From assembly GCF_001949145.1 (NCBI RefSeq), contig NW_019091565.1, forward strand, positions 50,613 through 114,612: DNA of 64,000 bases. Reading direction: 5' to 3'. Position 1 is the stretch's first letter. Each line of letters starts with the position of its first letter. Positions 21,878 through 35,123 of this stretch are shown piece by piece. The position numbers were made by a program, and so were the translations under genes. A model generated the notes under the pieces. That model had not been told where the DNA came from. It was given only the letters and a program-made list of their open reading frames with translations, and ran no database searches. Origin of the DNA: Acanthaster planci (taxonomy: Eukaryota > Echinodermata > Asteroidea > Valvatida > Acanthasteridae).

Positions 21878-24800
21878 ATGAGTTCTTCAGTATTCTTCAT
21901 CTTTGCCCTTCTAGCCTGTCTTGGTAAGCCCTGGATTTTCATTTTTATGAGTCATAATTTGTGCCTTACCAGTTTTATTCCATTCTCATCAATTTTCTAA
22001 AATTTTCCTCAACCTGTTAATCTCCTCTTTGGAATTTCATCCTTTTGTATGATCAAGTTGTTTCAGTAGATTTTTGCATTTTTATTTTTATTTCTACCTA
22101 ATTTATTGTGTTTAGCAAATTAATAGTATGCAAGTCTGGTGACATGCACAGTTACATGTAGGTCACATTTGTACTTCAAAATGTCAATGTCACTAAATCT
22201 GCCGTGTGAAACAGTTGTACCATTTAAATATCACCAAAATTTCATGTGAAATCTCATTAAATGGTCATTCTTCAAGACAACTTGAAGCACGCAAGTGTAA
22301 ACAGTTTTTGTAAAGGCATCATTTTTTGGCTGGGTTGTATTCTTAGACAATTTTTCAAATGAAAATCTTAGAATCCAAATTTTTGATTCATGACCTCAAA
22401 TTCAAAATGTTAGGGTCAAAACAAGTGGTGTTGATCTTTTTAAAAGGACATTCATGTAAGAGATATCTGAAATAAACAAATGATATGTTTACCCCCTGGA
22501 ACTCTATAATGCAGGTACCCTGTGCAGTGCGCAGATCAAGTGCTATGAATGCTTTTATGATCAAAACGACCCTAAAAATTCACCTTGCTGGACGGATGTT
22601 ACAAGTGCACCAGACGTGACAGAGATAGACTGCGAATCATACTGCTATGTAAGTTGAAAGCACAAGTTCATTTTGAAGCAGGGGGCCAGTTTCACAAGGC
22701 CGTCTAAGCTCCAGTATTTGACAAGGACAGAATAAATCTGGGCAGAAGAATTACATGTACATGTACTCCTGCATTGTACGTGTAGGTTACCAGCCGAACA
22801 TCCTTTTCAAGTACTTTGCATTTGAATTCTGCTCTTTCATTTGATCTCGAGGTGTGGATTTGAGTAGCAGGAATTTCAGTTAAGCAGCTTTACGTAATTT
22901 GATGCCGGTTTCTGGAAGCATTCAGCCTTGCCACCCAGAATGCAAAACGGGTAGAAAGATGTTTTAAGGTTTGATCTGATTTGTTGAGAGGGGCAGAAAG
23001 TTCCACTGTTGAAGATGAAAAGTGTAATTTTTGCAGCACAAAAGCCCATAATAATTCGTTGGCTCTTGCAACCAACATGGCAAATTTCTGATATCAGATA
23101 CTACATGTATTTTGGTGTAACAGCCGAGTTTTCTGAAGAAAAATAAACAATTCACATTTTGTTTCAGCTTTTAGTACAGTGGACTCTCAATGTAAATCAC
23201 AAAACACTTTTTGAAAAAGTAGATTCTGTGAATCCCAATTTCTTGTGTATTCTGTTGCTTTTTTTGTTTTCCACTCCTGTGGTAACCAACTCCTGGTTAT
23301 AACAAAGTAATTTGTCTTGTGTCTGGAACTTTGTCATAACTGTACACTGTGTATTTTGGCTTGGCAGTGTTTTGAACCTTCTGCTACATGTAGTCACGAC
23401 ACATGTACCCCATATACATAATTACTATTACCCTACAAAAACCGGGTAAAGAAATCTCCTTACCCGAAAAGGGTTGAACATCAAGGATTGTGAAAAAGCC
23501 TACTGTTACACAAATCAGGTGAAATATACATATAAGTTAGTGTGCTGGAATGGTGGAGTTACTGGTACATGTACATGTACTTGTTCCATCATTCCACCAT
23601 GCCACAGCAGTTTGAACTTCGCTCACCATGCTCACTGCAGAACCTTACATGTACAATGTACATGTACCATACACATCAGTACTGAGGGTCATGAGTCATT
23701 GGTTCTCTATGGTCTAACTTTACAGCTCACTGAACACATACAAGCACTGGTGCCATACATTGTGGGGCAGGTTTTATACTTCAAAGCACACTGAGATTGT
23801 TTGCAGTGCCTCAGCAACAATGCAGGAAGATTGCATACAAGTACAATAGCCCTGTTGGGAGAGGTGTTGTTTCCTAAAGTATTGTGTTGATAATGGGTGA
23901 CCTTCAGCAAACTCAGTGGTTGATTGTACCAGGTGTCTTTTCACCTGTACACCCAGTTCACATATGTTTTCTTCCATTTGCCACAAATAAAAAATGCATG
24001 TATTGTATCATGGAGGTGATTGTTTGTAGTCCTGCCACAGAACTGGTGCATATGATCAGGTGCACATGTACTGTACATAGGTACTACATGTACAGGTGGA
24101 TAAAGTGCATGTCCATTTGTTTTTCAGTGAAATTTGAGCCTTAATGGTGGCCCATATTATCAGTGTCCACTGTAAATGGTACTGGCACAGTACATGTACC
24201 TTGTTGCTATATTGAAGCATTGACACTATACATTGTAGGGAATGGTCCTTTCACTTCTGAAAACTGCTGGATTTCAGCTGTTAGTTGTATGGTTTAGCAG
24301 CTTTCATTCTTGGGGGACTCCAAGGTCCATTAAGCCATGGTACTTTCCACAGTGCCTTATCCCAGTGACACTTATGGGTCATCCATTTTTGTCATCATTT
24401 TCACAAGTCCCCTCCCAGTCCCCTCCCCCCTCTAAAAGAGTACAAAATGAAGTGATGATTTCTCTGTGGTGCTTCAGGACCCATTCTAATTTACAATGTT
24501 CATGTACAACCAGAGAATAGTGGCAGGAGGAAACACTATTTCCATGACAGGCCTTGACAGTTACGGTTTTCTGATTGCCTGGGACAACTTTCTTCTTTCA
24601 GTTCGGGCAAGTAAAAGTTCAGGACAAATTGCCCGATGGACAGGTACTTTTTTCTTGAAATAAAAGTGTATATTTTTTGTGGCCAAGAATAGCAGTCAGC
24701 CAAGGTATCTTTGATTTGATTTTTCCCTCTTCACGAAAGCTAGTAAAAAGTAGTAAAATGTATGCAGCTGTGTAGTTACAATGATTTTTTTTTGCATTGT

Positions 24801-25954
24801 TATGTAAATGTACATTGCAAACTTTCGTGTATTAAGCACGCTGTGCATTTAGCAGGGCACCTTTCCACACAAGGGAATAATAAAATAAATTATAATAAAT
24901 AATAAAATACACTTGTGTCTGGGTACTAAACCTCATTGAATGCACGGCGCAGCAGAGCTTTGGGGGAAGCTCGAAGACTGTTTCACACGTGGGTCTGATT
25001 TCAGTGTTAATGAATTTTGCTCAGTACTTGTTTGTGTTCCTTTATTTTTGTATGACACCAGGTAAAATTGTTGAGTGGTTAAGAAATAGCCATTGCCCAA
25101 GCTTGTACGAATGATGCATCAGAGTCCTGCACACTCTCTGCACACACGCAATACATGTAGTTTGGGGTGATATTTCTAAAGCGTACGCAACCAATTCACC
25201 CCCTCCCCCACAGCGTACGCTTTGTACGCTGTGAAAATGACAAAAATGGATGACCCCTTACTACATGTACATAAAGCAAAACCATAAAACTGGGGAAAAA
25301 AATTTGAGGGGCCCTACATGTACATGGAGTATGATTGTAAGTTTAGCTTTACTGAAGTTTATTTGTAACACCTTTAGATATGCTTTAAAATTCAGTTCCA
25401 GCCACCAGTCAACTGGTTTTTGTTGTGCCCCTTTTTATCTCATTGATTTTCACTCTTCAGAAATACTCAAAGTATTGATAATTCCTTCTTAACATGTATA
25501 GTTGTTACCAGGTGCTATTGAAATATCTGACACAGCCCTATCAGAGCACTTAAAAGGTCTTGAGGCAATGCCATAAAAGTAACTGACTGAGAAGGAGGGG
25601 TACACATGAAATGTCGACTTTGAACATGATATTGTACATGACAGTAAATGGACTATTTATAACATCGGAAGTTTTTGATTGTTTCCCTCTCTTTATCCTC
25701 GTCAGTCGGAGACTTTCCAGTCTGGAGGCCCATCCGTTGACTCCAACTACTGGTTCATCCGACGAGGCTGTGCTGGCAATCAGGACGCCACCTGCTCGGA
25801 CTCTGACAACTGCAAGAACGAGGCGTGGGGAGCCTGCAAGCGGTGCTGCTCAGGCGACAAATGCAACACCGACTCTCCGGCTGGCTCCAACGTGGTCAAG
25901 GCCAGCCTCTTGCTGGCACTCTCTGCTGCCGCCCTTGCAAAATGGCTGAACTAA
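21878..25954 (+). CDS. GPI-anchored Ly6/uPAR (three-finger) domain protein, three coding exons
   Basis: Secreted, GPI-linked cell-surface protein of the LU-domain family; partner unknown. Exons: 21878-21923 (signal peptide MSSSVFFIFALLACLG), 22515-22648, 25706-25954; 429 nt, 142 aa, phases 1 and 0. The AG at 21828-21829 shows that this first coding exon starts inside a 5' UTR exon, so at least one non-coding exon lies upstream. Mature protein begins near QIKCYECF and carries twelve cysteines, ending in the family signature CCSGDKCN; the usual LU domain has ten, so an extra disulfide is likely. The last 25 residues (SNVVKASLLLALSAAALAKW) are a typical GPI-attachment signal with hydrophobic tail. 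Intron 2 holds an 883-base inverted-repeat element. Orthology to a named Ly6 gene cannot be told from sequence. Confidence 0.9.
22684..22917. mobile_element. Possible diverged copy of the hairpin MITE found at 37314-37552
   Basis: Left edge GGGGCCAGTTTCACAAGGC and right edge TAAGCAGCTTTACGTAATTTG resemble the GGCCAATTTCATAGAGCTGC / GCAGCTCTATGAAATTGG ends of the element near FKBP8, and GGTTACCAGCC is shared internally. The likeness is partial. Confidence 0.35.
24375..25257. mobile_element. Inverted-repeat element with 20-bp perfect TIR and TTA target duplication (Harbinger-type)
   Basis: GGGTCATCCATTTTTGTCAT (24376-24395) is repeated exactly inverted at 25237-25256. Similarity extends inwards (TTTTCACA and a C-rich CCCTCCCCC tract on the left against a matching tract on the right). 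TTA flanks both sides (24372-24374 and 25258-25260), the 3-bp duplication expected of PIF/Harbinger elements. No transposase is visible. The right arm holds a small hairpin ACAGCGTAC..GTACGCTGT at 25210-25232. Located in the last Ly6 intron. Confidence 0.65.
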
Positions 25955-28160
25955 GATCCGATCAGTTTTGAAAAGCATTTCTTTTTTCTCTTCCATGTTT
26001 CTGTTTTTTTCTCCTTCATTTGCAGTCAATTTTTTTTAAGCATTCAAGGTTAACCTAGAAGACCTCCAACACAAGGTGTCGTCCGCTGGCTTATATAGAC
26101 AGAGAAAAGTCTGAAATTCCAGAATTTGAAAGGGGTCCACCTAACTTATGTATACATGTACATGTATTTGAACAAGCATAGCATGCAGCTGCTTTGTTGA
26201 CATGCACTTGCATACAGTTCACTTGTGGGATGCAAGTAGATTCATGAGAATACCAAAGAGATTATGGCAGATGCCACAAACTGTAGATGGTAAACCATGA
26301 TACAGAGATGTTATATATTGCTGCCATGTTTCTGCTAACTGCTTTTGTTACATTACTGAGGGGATAGCACAAAAGGTGGACTCATATGTATCCCTGGCGC
26401 ACAAAAGGTCTTACCAGAAGAAATGGCTGCCATGCACTACCTGTATTATGCAGGTGGATAAGTTCAAGTCATTGCCAGCACTTTGCAGTTTACTGCCTCT
26501 TACCCGGCCACCCTACTCTTTATTGGCTCTGTGTGCCTGCACTTCATTATAGCAAGAAGCATGCAGTAAAGTGCTCTGCGCCAAAGAATAAAGGCATTGT
26601 CAGAGTGAAAGGTAAAAACTACCTGCAACCAAGCCTGATTTAATGGCCAATGTTTAATGTTCATCCCCAGAATTGGAGTGGGTGAAATTGATACATATGC
26701 CTCATCCTTGATTGACTTGAAACGGTTGTTGTTTTAATTGTTACGCCCATTTACAATAATTTTTATCTGGTTTCTTCTTTCCTCGGTATCAATTTATGTT
26801 GGAGACAGGTTGTGCTTGATTTCTTTTTGTTGAAGATTTTTGTACTCATTTTGTTTTGTTCATAATTCAGTTTATGGAGAAAGACTTATCGGGTGTAAAT
26901 ATAATATTTGTTGAATGAGCACAAATATCTTGTAGGAATAGTGTTTACTTGTAATCTGTACCGTACGGATGAGTATGGTTTAGCAAGTATGTGAAAAACG
27001 CGGATGCAAATTGCCTTAAACTGTTAAATAATGCAAATAAATTGGTAGCATTTTCGACAGCCTACGTGTGCACGTGCGTGAAAGATTTTACAGACAAAAA
27101 AGAATGAATCAATGGTTATTTCATATACACGTACCTTCCATCGTCACATTTTAACAGATCTTGACGGCAATGAAATAGGGCACATTGTGGAAACTGAGAT
27201 TGTTAGGTTTTATAGTTTTATATTATAAGTAGATTTGAATAAATGATACGCTGTAAATTGGGGTTGCTTTAACAATGGTTTTGGTATTTCTGTGTTGATA
27301 TTACATGCATGCCATAGATGGTAGTATTTATACTCGTGCTTTTTTCAAGCTATAAACTTTAAGCGTGTTAAAGTCCTGCAATTTTCTGGGTTTTAAAGTG
27401 TCTTTCAAAGTTGCAATTTGCTGGTTTACTTTGAAAGTGGTTGGCCTGTTTCTCACTTAGGATTGCACCTTAGAGCATGCATCCATGTTTTAATTATAGG
27501 ACCCGCATAATGTCACATGTGACAGCCTGCTGCTGATTGAAAACTCTTGAGAAACTTTTATACAGTCATTTCAAAATAAAAGGACAATAAAATATAAGCA
27601 GAATCCTAATCTATGCAGTTTACGGGGGAAAAATAATGACATTCGTGTTTGATTTATAAGTGACAACTACATGTATCCTGTTGTTTGTTTTTTTCTAGAG
27701 GAAAGGAAGTAATTTATATTTGTATCACTGCACTATATATAACTTGTCTTTGCACCATTGTTCTTTTTACTGAACCTGTAATATCGAAGTGCTCTATTTT
27801 TTCTACTTTTGTGTCATTTCGCTCACCAGTTTCTTTCTTGATTGCAATTTATTTGGGTGACTTACTCTAGCCTACAAATTTAGGGAAATTACTAGTGACT
27901 GCCTTGTTTTACACCAAAACTACTCTTAAAAAGTCTTTATAAGCAGTAATCATACCAAAATGAATCAATATGCTTTACGTATTCACTCGCAGATATTTTA
28001 TGTGCTGGGTGTAATTATGTTTACACGTGTTAGCCAAGAACCATCTCATTCATAACTTTCCAATCAATCGGTAGGCACCAGGAAGTTTCAGTTTAGATTT
28101 CTTTTTTTTTACACTTAACCTGTGATTTTCATGTTTGATAATAAATGAGATTTTTACTTC
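25955..28160 (+). other. Ly6 gene 3' UTR (probable)
   Basis: AT-rich sequence after the Ly6 stop without recognisable coding content. AATAAA words occur at several places (near 27044, 27237 and 28140), so UTR length is uncertain. Confidence 0.4.
28140..28145 (+). terminator. Candidate distal poly(A) signal AATAAA of the Ly6 gene
   Basis: AATAAATGAG followed about 25 bases on by a GT/T-rich stretch (GTGTATGTTTTTCGTTGTTT), the usual arrangement of a cleavage site. Nearer signals may be used instead. Confidence 0.4.
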
Positions 28161-29290
28161 AGAAGTTCCAGTGTATGTTTTTCGTTGTTTCTCACCTTAT
28201 TTCACTCTGTGATGAGGGAAGGAGGGCCTTTTTAAAAACGTGGACCAAGTTGAAATGGGTGTAAGCAACCTTCTCGCTGGGTGGCTGAGATCTTGACATT
28301 TTAGACACGTGTAAAAAAAAGAAAAACTGATGGAATTTTGATGGAATTATTCGCATTTTTTTACTTTTTATGCTAGGAATGTTGCCTTTGAAAATGACAA
28401 ACGTGTACATGTATTTAAAACGCTGTATACTCGAGTGGTGTCAGAAGATTTGTGAAAAAAATCCACTAGCCTATTCGGATAGGGGCTAGAGTTGTAGCAC
28501 AAGAACTTCCTCCAGCGAAAAACATCTCGCAGATGCAAACATTACATGTACATCTACATATCTGTTGATTGAACTTCAAGCTGGTAACTAGGCGGTATGC
28601 ACCCCCTCCCCACGCGACTAAAAGGCAAGAAAAGATTTTGAGCTGTAGAGGAACATTTTGAGCACAAAAACATTCGCCTCCGAGTCGGTCAATCCCCCCA
28701 TCGGGAGTTTACTAGTAAACAAGCTTGTAACCCCCAACCCCCCAATGCTTGGTCCTCTTTGTCAAGGATTCGCCCCCCAAGAAAATACTTAATAAATACT
28801 TACGGGCCTGAACTTAGAAACTTTTCATGGTGAAGGTAGCAAGTTAAGTGAAAGGTTTGCCGTAGCACCATGCAAGGATCGCTCTTTTGTGAGTATGTGT
28901 GGTTCTGAAAAGAACTAGAGTACTCAAGTTCTTTTCAGAACCAGTTGATAGTACTGAGCATTTTTATCCCTTCTGCCCTCAGATTGAAGCCCAAAGAACC
29001 AGGGACTTGATCGCGGCAAAGATTTACACAATCACACCATTTTGGGGGCCAAACGATCCCCTTTTTCAAAAGATACTGTTGGGGCACTTTTAATGCTAAT
29101 GAGCTAGGCAGAAGTTATTGCTTGAATTAGTGGACTGCACCCATAGACGTGAAAACAACTTCTGATATGAATGTGAAAGCCCGCCCTCAGCGTCATGTTA
29201 AAGTAGTCGGGCACTTTTTCTTCGTGATGAGTTGTATTGCGTTCTAATAATTCGCCTGACGTCTAGATACCATGTCCTTCTATATTTGGT
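28161..29290. other. Spacer upstream of RPS17
   Basis: No gene recognised. Several short ORFs have no family resemblance. The last ~150 bases are likely the RPS17 promoter. Confidence 0.4.
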
Positions 29291-29318
29291 CTCTTTTTAT
29301 GCTTGAAATTTCAAGATG
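29291..29318 (+). CDS. RPS17: Candidate RPS17 exon 1 (TOP leader, ATG only)
   Basis: RPS17 exon 2 begins directly with the second codon (GGG CGT GTC AGG), so an upstream exon must end exactly in ATG. At 29316-29318 an ATG is followed by GTGAGG, a good donor, and is preceded about 25 bases earlier by CTCTTTTT, which fits the C-plus-pyrimidine 5' end of ribosomal protein mRNAs. An out-of-frame ATG at 29299 in the leader is a weakness. Other ATG-GT pairs exist in the region. Confidence 0.4.
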
Positions 29319-30286
29319 GTGAGGAGAAGTCAACTTTCTAATTAAATCCATGCTCATCTTCGTGTATATTCACCTAAACTTAAAAATGTCGTGCTTGACG
29401 TAATATTTAAGATGTTTTTCATCAGATATTGTTAATCATTCTGTTGTATCTTAAGTTACAATGCTGTAGTTTTCCCAACAAAAACTCACTGAATTCGTTA
29501 AGTAATATCACATAGACCCTATGTGTGTACATGTACATGTTTTTCATTTATGTACATGTATTTTCTCACGGTTAATATTAGGCTAGACCCGTAAACAGAG
29601 GCCTACGTATGCTCCTTCGTTGACATACTGGGCCTAAGACATTCTTTCTTTTGGGAACTGATTTTGTCCTGAAATAAAGAGACTTCTCCGAGTTCAGCAG
29701 GGGTTGGAATCTCCGTTTTATAGGCCTAGCAGATTTCCACTTTTTGTTGAATAGGCCAAGGCCTATGCCGAATTTCATTTTCCACCTTTTGGCCATTGAC
29801 AAGCCAGACTTTCCTTGTTTTTCTTCCTTGTGCAGGCACTGATTTTTCTGTTTTTCCCTTTTTTTACCGACGCGAGAGACATGCCAAACTTTGCACGTCC
29901 TCTTCCCAACACAGCACTGGAGTGTCTTATGCATGCGACTGAATATAGGCCTACTGTACAACACTGCACAAGTACATGGACATATGTACAGCGGGGAGGA
30001 AACCTCGTGTGTAAACAGTATCCTCGGACTTAGCCCCACTAGTGTAGCACGGACTCTCACTCCCGATCCATCCTTAGCCACACATCCGTATACGCAATTT
30101 TGTGTCAGCGTACTGAACATTTTCGCACATCTTTGCACCTTTTTCTGTGCCTATTTCCAAATAGCCTACATGTATGCACAAATGCAGGACATGTACTTTA
30201 GTCCAATGAAAAAAACCATCATTGTTGTCATTTGTATGGTTTTGGTTTAGGCATTTTTTTTGTTCATAGAGTATTTTGTGTCTTGA

Positions 30287-31865
<1,579 letters not shown>

Positions 31866-32084
31866 AGGCCAGGCCCTCCTACACTCACCAAGATGCCACG
31901 CCCACAGAGCGGAACACAGACGGGCATCGCTGCAGACTAGCACATAGGGGATTTGTCCCTATAAAAAACAAAGGCCACCCAGGCATTGCATTTTAAGTTG
32001 GCCGTATTATCTGTAAACAAGAACCCTCAGAATTCAGCAAAATTTCAACGATGGATGTAAGATACAAAGGGATACTGGCTGATC

Positions 32085-32090
32085 AATAAA
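32085..32090 (+). terminator. RPS17: Poly(A) signal AATAAA of RPS17
   Basis: Lies 220 bases after the RPS17 stop and is followed by TGCTTGTGTT-type GT-rich sequence. A short 3' UTR is usual for ribosomal protein genes. Confidence 0.7.
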
Positions 32091-32222
32091 AACATGGCTA
32101 AAAAGTATTTGCTTGTGTTAAGTTAGTTCTTCAGTCTGTATTTGTCCTGTGTGTGAAAATAACTTGAGAGCCAATATTAGTGCAAGCTGAACAAACAGCA
32201 TTCAGGTTACGTCACAAGAGAT

Positions 32223-32228
32223 TTTATT
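32223..32228 (-). terminator. JTB: Candidate poly(A) signal (minus strand) of JTB
   Basis: TTTATT on the plus strand reads AATAAA on the minus strand. It would give JTB a 3' UTR of about 950 bases ending roughly 100 bases from the RPS17 3' end, in tail-to-tail arrangement. The 32229-33179 stretch shows no coding content and fits a UTR. Confidence 0.4.
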
Positions 32229-33179
32229 AAATAGGAATTTTGATGGAATTCAGTTCGTACAGGTAGGATCTGTCCCATTGGACATACAAAATGCACATAT
32301 CTACAAATACGCAGACCCTATACATCAGAGGGCAGATTTCTTCAAAATATGTACATGAATTAGGTTTGGAAGTGGACCACAGTTACGAAAATAAAGTGGC
32401 CACAGAAAATGAAGTTGACGTCACACTTTATGAAGGTTTTAACATACTGACCTTGGCTAAGCTAGATAGCAATGCAATGCATGCATATACACACAACAAA
32501 TGTTTCCACATGGCATGTGGCATAATACTTGATGTCCATAAAAGCTAGTTTGGTTTAAGTTTGAATCGTACAATTAACATTGTAAAAGACCAAGTATGTA
32601 TTGAAAGCACATGTATAAATGGCCCAGTGTCCTTCAACAACCTGTGGCCTTTGTGCACAATCAAGGAAGTTCACATCCTTTTACTTCAACTGTCAATTTT
32701 CCAAGAGTGATTCATATCTTTCAGAAAATGTGAAATCAAGATTCCTGTTTTTGTCAATCACTGCCAAAGAATTTCCCAACACGGCATTCGTAGGAACAAT
32801 GTTACAAAGCTCTCTGAAAGCAATGTGGGCAGAGAAGTTTATCAACAACAGCATTGGTCTTTAGGTCTGGCTGGCTTATTTGAATCAAGACTGCTGGTAC
32901 ACGCTACTCAACACTGCCCAAATCTTGTGAGGAAATATAAAGGATTGTGGGCAACCCTAACTGAATACTGTGGAATCATTTTTTTGCCTAATTTTCATTT
33001 ACTGTGTCGTAGAAGTTGATCGTAATGTACTGCTCTTATTGTGCCTCAAAATCTATGCAGTGAAAAATTAATGATTTTGCCCTCAAATCCAACCTCTCAG
33101 TTTGTGGATGATGTTAAAATGTTGGTGCCACAACAATATATTCCAACTACATGTAGTTGACTGTCGAGATGCAGCCACC

Positions 33180-34635
33180 TCAAACAGAGTTTGCTATTTG
33201 CTTCTTGACCCGTTGAAGTGCCTCCCAGTCTAGTGCTCGCCTCCTGAAAATGACAACCACAAAGGATGACAGCCCCACCGCCAGCATCACACCTTCGAAC
33301 GTCCAGAAGCTCTTCTCCATAGCCCACTTGGTCTTTGGACAGCTGTATGGATACAGGACCATAGCACAAACTGCATGAGTTACATAACCATGATTTGACT
33401 CCAGAGATACCCTTCCGTTTTTCAACATAGACTCCCTGTTTAACGATGGTATGATCTTTCTCATGAGAACAAGTCTGGAATGAATTAGTGGATTTATTTG
33501 TCTCACCTTTTATAAACGGGAGAATCAGAGGTTTCACACTGGACAAGTTGTCGAAATCCTGTCTCGTTACAACAGTAGCTTGCATATTTCTAATGGAAAA
33601 ATTTCAAAGAATTATTCATTCAGGAACAAAAACATGACCTGACAACTACCAAAACAAAACTCTGTGATTCTTCAAGTTGAGACTTATGTTGTGTTAAGAA
33701 AGTGCAGTGTCCTGCAAACTGAAAGAACTGCAGCGAAGAGATGGCTAACAGCTTAGCCAGAGCCCAGCAGTGAGTGGTTTACAACCTTACAACCATGTTC
33801 CACAGAGAATTACTGCAAGGCTTTTGAAGGTGTGTACACTTAATTCATTGCATGTGTGCACCAGGCGCTCAACTGAAGTGAATTTCACCAACAAATCTCT
33901 TTTTGCCTGTGAAGGATACTTTTACTCAGCGTGGATAAGCAACAGTGTTTCAGACCAGTTTTGATAGGTTTAATACACTTTCTGTGTATCATTCTCCTCT
34001 TCAATGTACGCAAACTAAAATCCTTTTGAAGTTATATTAACTTGCGCACTGAACCTCTTCGAAGCTTTTCCTGCCAAGTGAGTGCATTGCTGTGATGTAA
34101 ATCAGGCAAGACACTGTTCAGATTATATGATTTCATGTTGAAATTTTGCTGTATACGTGTAACACACTACAATAAATGGAAATTTACAGCAAAATCTAAA
34201 AATTCCAGCTTATTTTTGTGCACAAATCAGTGCAATATTGTGGTTCAGTGCCTAGAACTACATGTACATGCACATCACAGTTTTGCTCATAAATATGCAA
34301 CTTTGCATAGCATGAAAATTGGCTCAAAAATACTGAAAAAAGTGAAAATAAGGAACACAGAACTAAACTTGAGAGGTTGTAGGAAAATAGCTATAGGAGG
34401 GTAAATTTAAGTTCTGTTCAGGCATACCATTGCGTGTTCATCACATGCCTGACATGGGCTCTTGGTGGTAAATGACTCCGTCATCCAGCAAGGCGCTCCA
34501 CTCGCTGCCGGGGTCTTAGCGTCAAGGAGTCTCATGACAGCATCATCCGAGGTTCCTTGTTGGTTGGTCCTCTCTCCTTGCCTGGACCCGTCAACAGACA
34601 GAACGTCCTTGCCATATTCCTGACCAGTGTCCGTA
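33180..34635 (-). CDS. JTB: Jumping translocation breakpoint protein (JTB), last two exons
   Basis: Single-pass membrane protein linked to mitochondria and cytokinesis in vertebrates. Exon at 34635-34428 encodes about 69 residues ending SGAPCWMTESFTTKSPCQAC, matching the CWLxEEFxxxEECxxC block of JTB. The last exon ends at the TGA 33182-33180 and encodes YSCPKTKWAMEKSFWTFEGV, a transmembrane stretch MLAVGLSSFVVVIF, then RRRALDWEALQRVKKQIANS, the conserved JTB cytoplasmic tail (RxRxLDRxALEKVRKQIES). The 5' edge of the last exon is unclear: the strongest acceptor (before 33474) puts the frame out of phase with the upstream exon, so an alternative acceptor, a missed small exon or a sequence error must be involved. 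The signal-peptide exon further upstream was not found. Confidence 0.85.
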
Positions 34636-35105
34636 CTGAGGAACAGTGAAGGGTGAAATAAATAATGTGCCAGACTGACAGTACCGGTGATTTTGACAAT
34701 GACGGATTGGATGATAAATTTATCATGAGTTGATACACTGAGCCACTATGGGCCTTGCTGAATAAGACAAATGAATTGTATGTCAAAGTAGACCACCCAA
34801 ATAGCAGTAATGGGCCAAGCAATATCTGAATACATGTACCCTCCTGAATAAAGTAAAGTAAAAAAAAAAATTGGGTTTGTGGATGTGAATATTTCCAATA
34901 GCAAGGTTCGTGTTTCTAAGAAAGAAATGATGGGGCCAGGCAAAGTGATGCACTACATTGCCTTATTTTAGGATACCTTACATGTATTTTCAATTCTGCT
35001 TTGTTTTGCTTCCATATACTTATCGACCAAAAATTCAGTGGTTGACAAGTCTAAAGGTGTAAATGGCAACACATACATGTAGTGGCTCATAAGTCTAGAG
35101 CTCAA

Positions 35106-35123
35106 TCTAGTTCTAGAACTAGA
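35106..35123. repeat. 18-base perfect palindrome with heat-shock-element-like core
   Basis: TCTAGTTCTAGAACTAGA is fully self-complementary. Its centre TTCTAGAA fits the nTTCnnGAAn unit of a heat-shock element, and a further GAA follows five bases on. Regulatory use is speculative. Confidence 0.4.

Larger units (their letters stand above)
14640..26170. repeat. Dense scatter of short TACATG palindromic repeats
   Basis: Runs of (TACATG)n, one to four units long, occur dozens of times, for example near 14650, 15695, 16072, 16550, 17520, 19376, 20196, 21033, 21090, 21240, 22753, 23568, 25264 and 26153. The unit is self-complementary in phase, so each run is also a palindrome. The same repeat continues more thinly to about 42.5 kb and is nearly absent in the first 12 kb and in the arrestin gene region. 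Confidence 0.85.

Noticed and set aside
29221-29260. C/D-box snoRNA near RPS17 (GTGATGA ... CTGA)
   Set aside because: Boxes are only about 30 bases apart and lack a terminal stem, too short for a C/D snoRNA, and lie upstream of the gene.
29578-30138. 186-codon minus-strand ORF between Ly6 and RPS17
   Set aside because: Longest ORF in the area, but low-complexity basic composition, no family likeness, and it lies in probable RPS17 intron 1.
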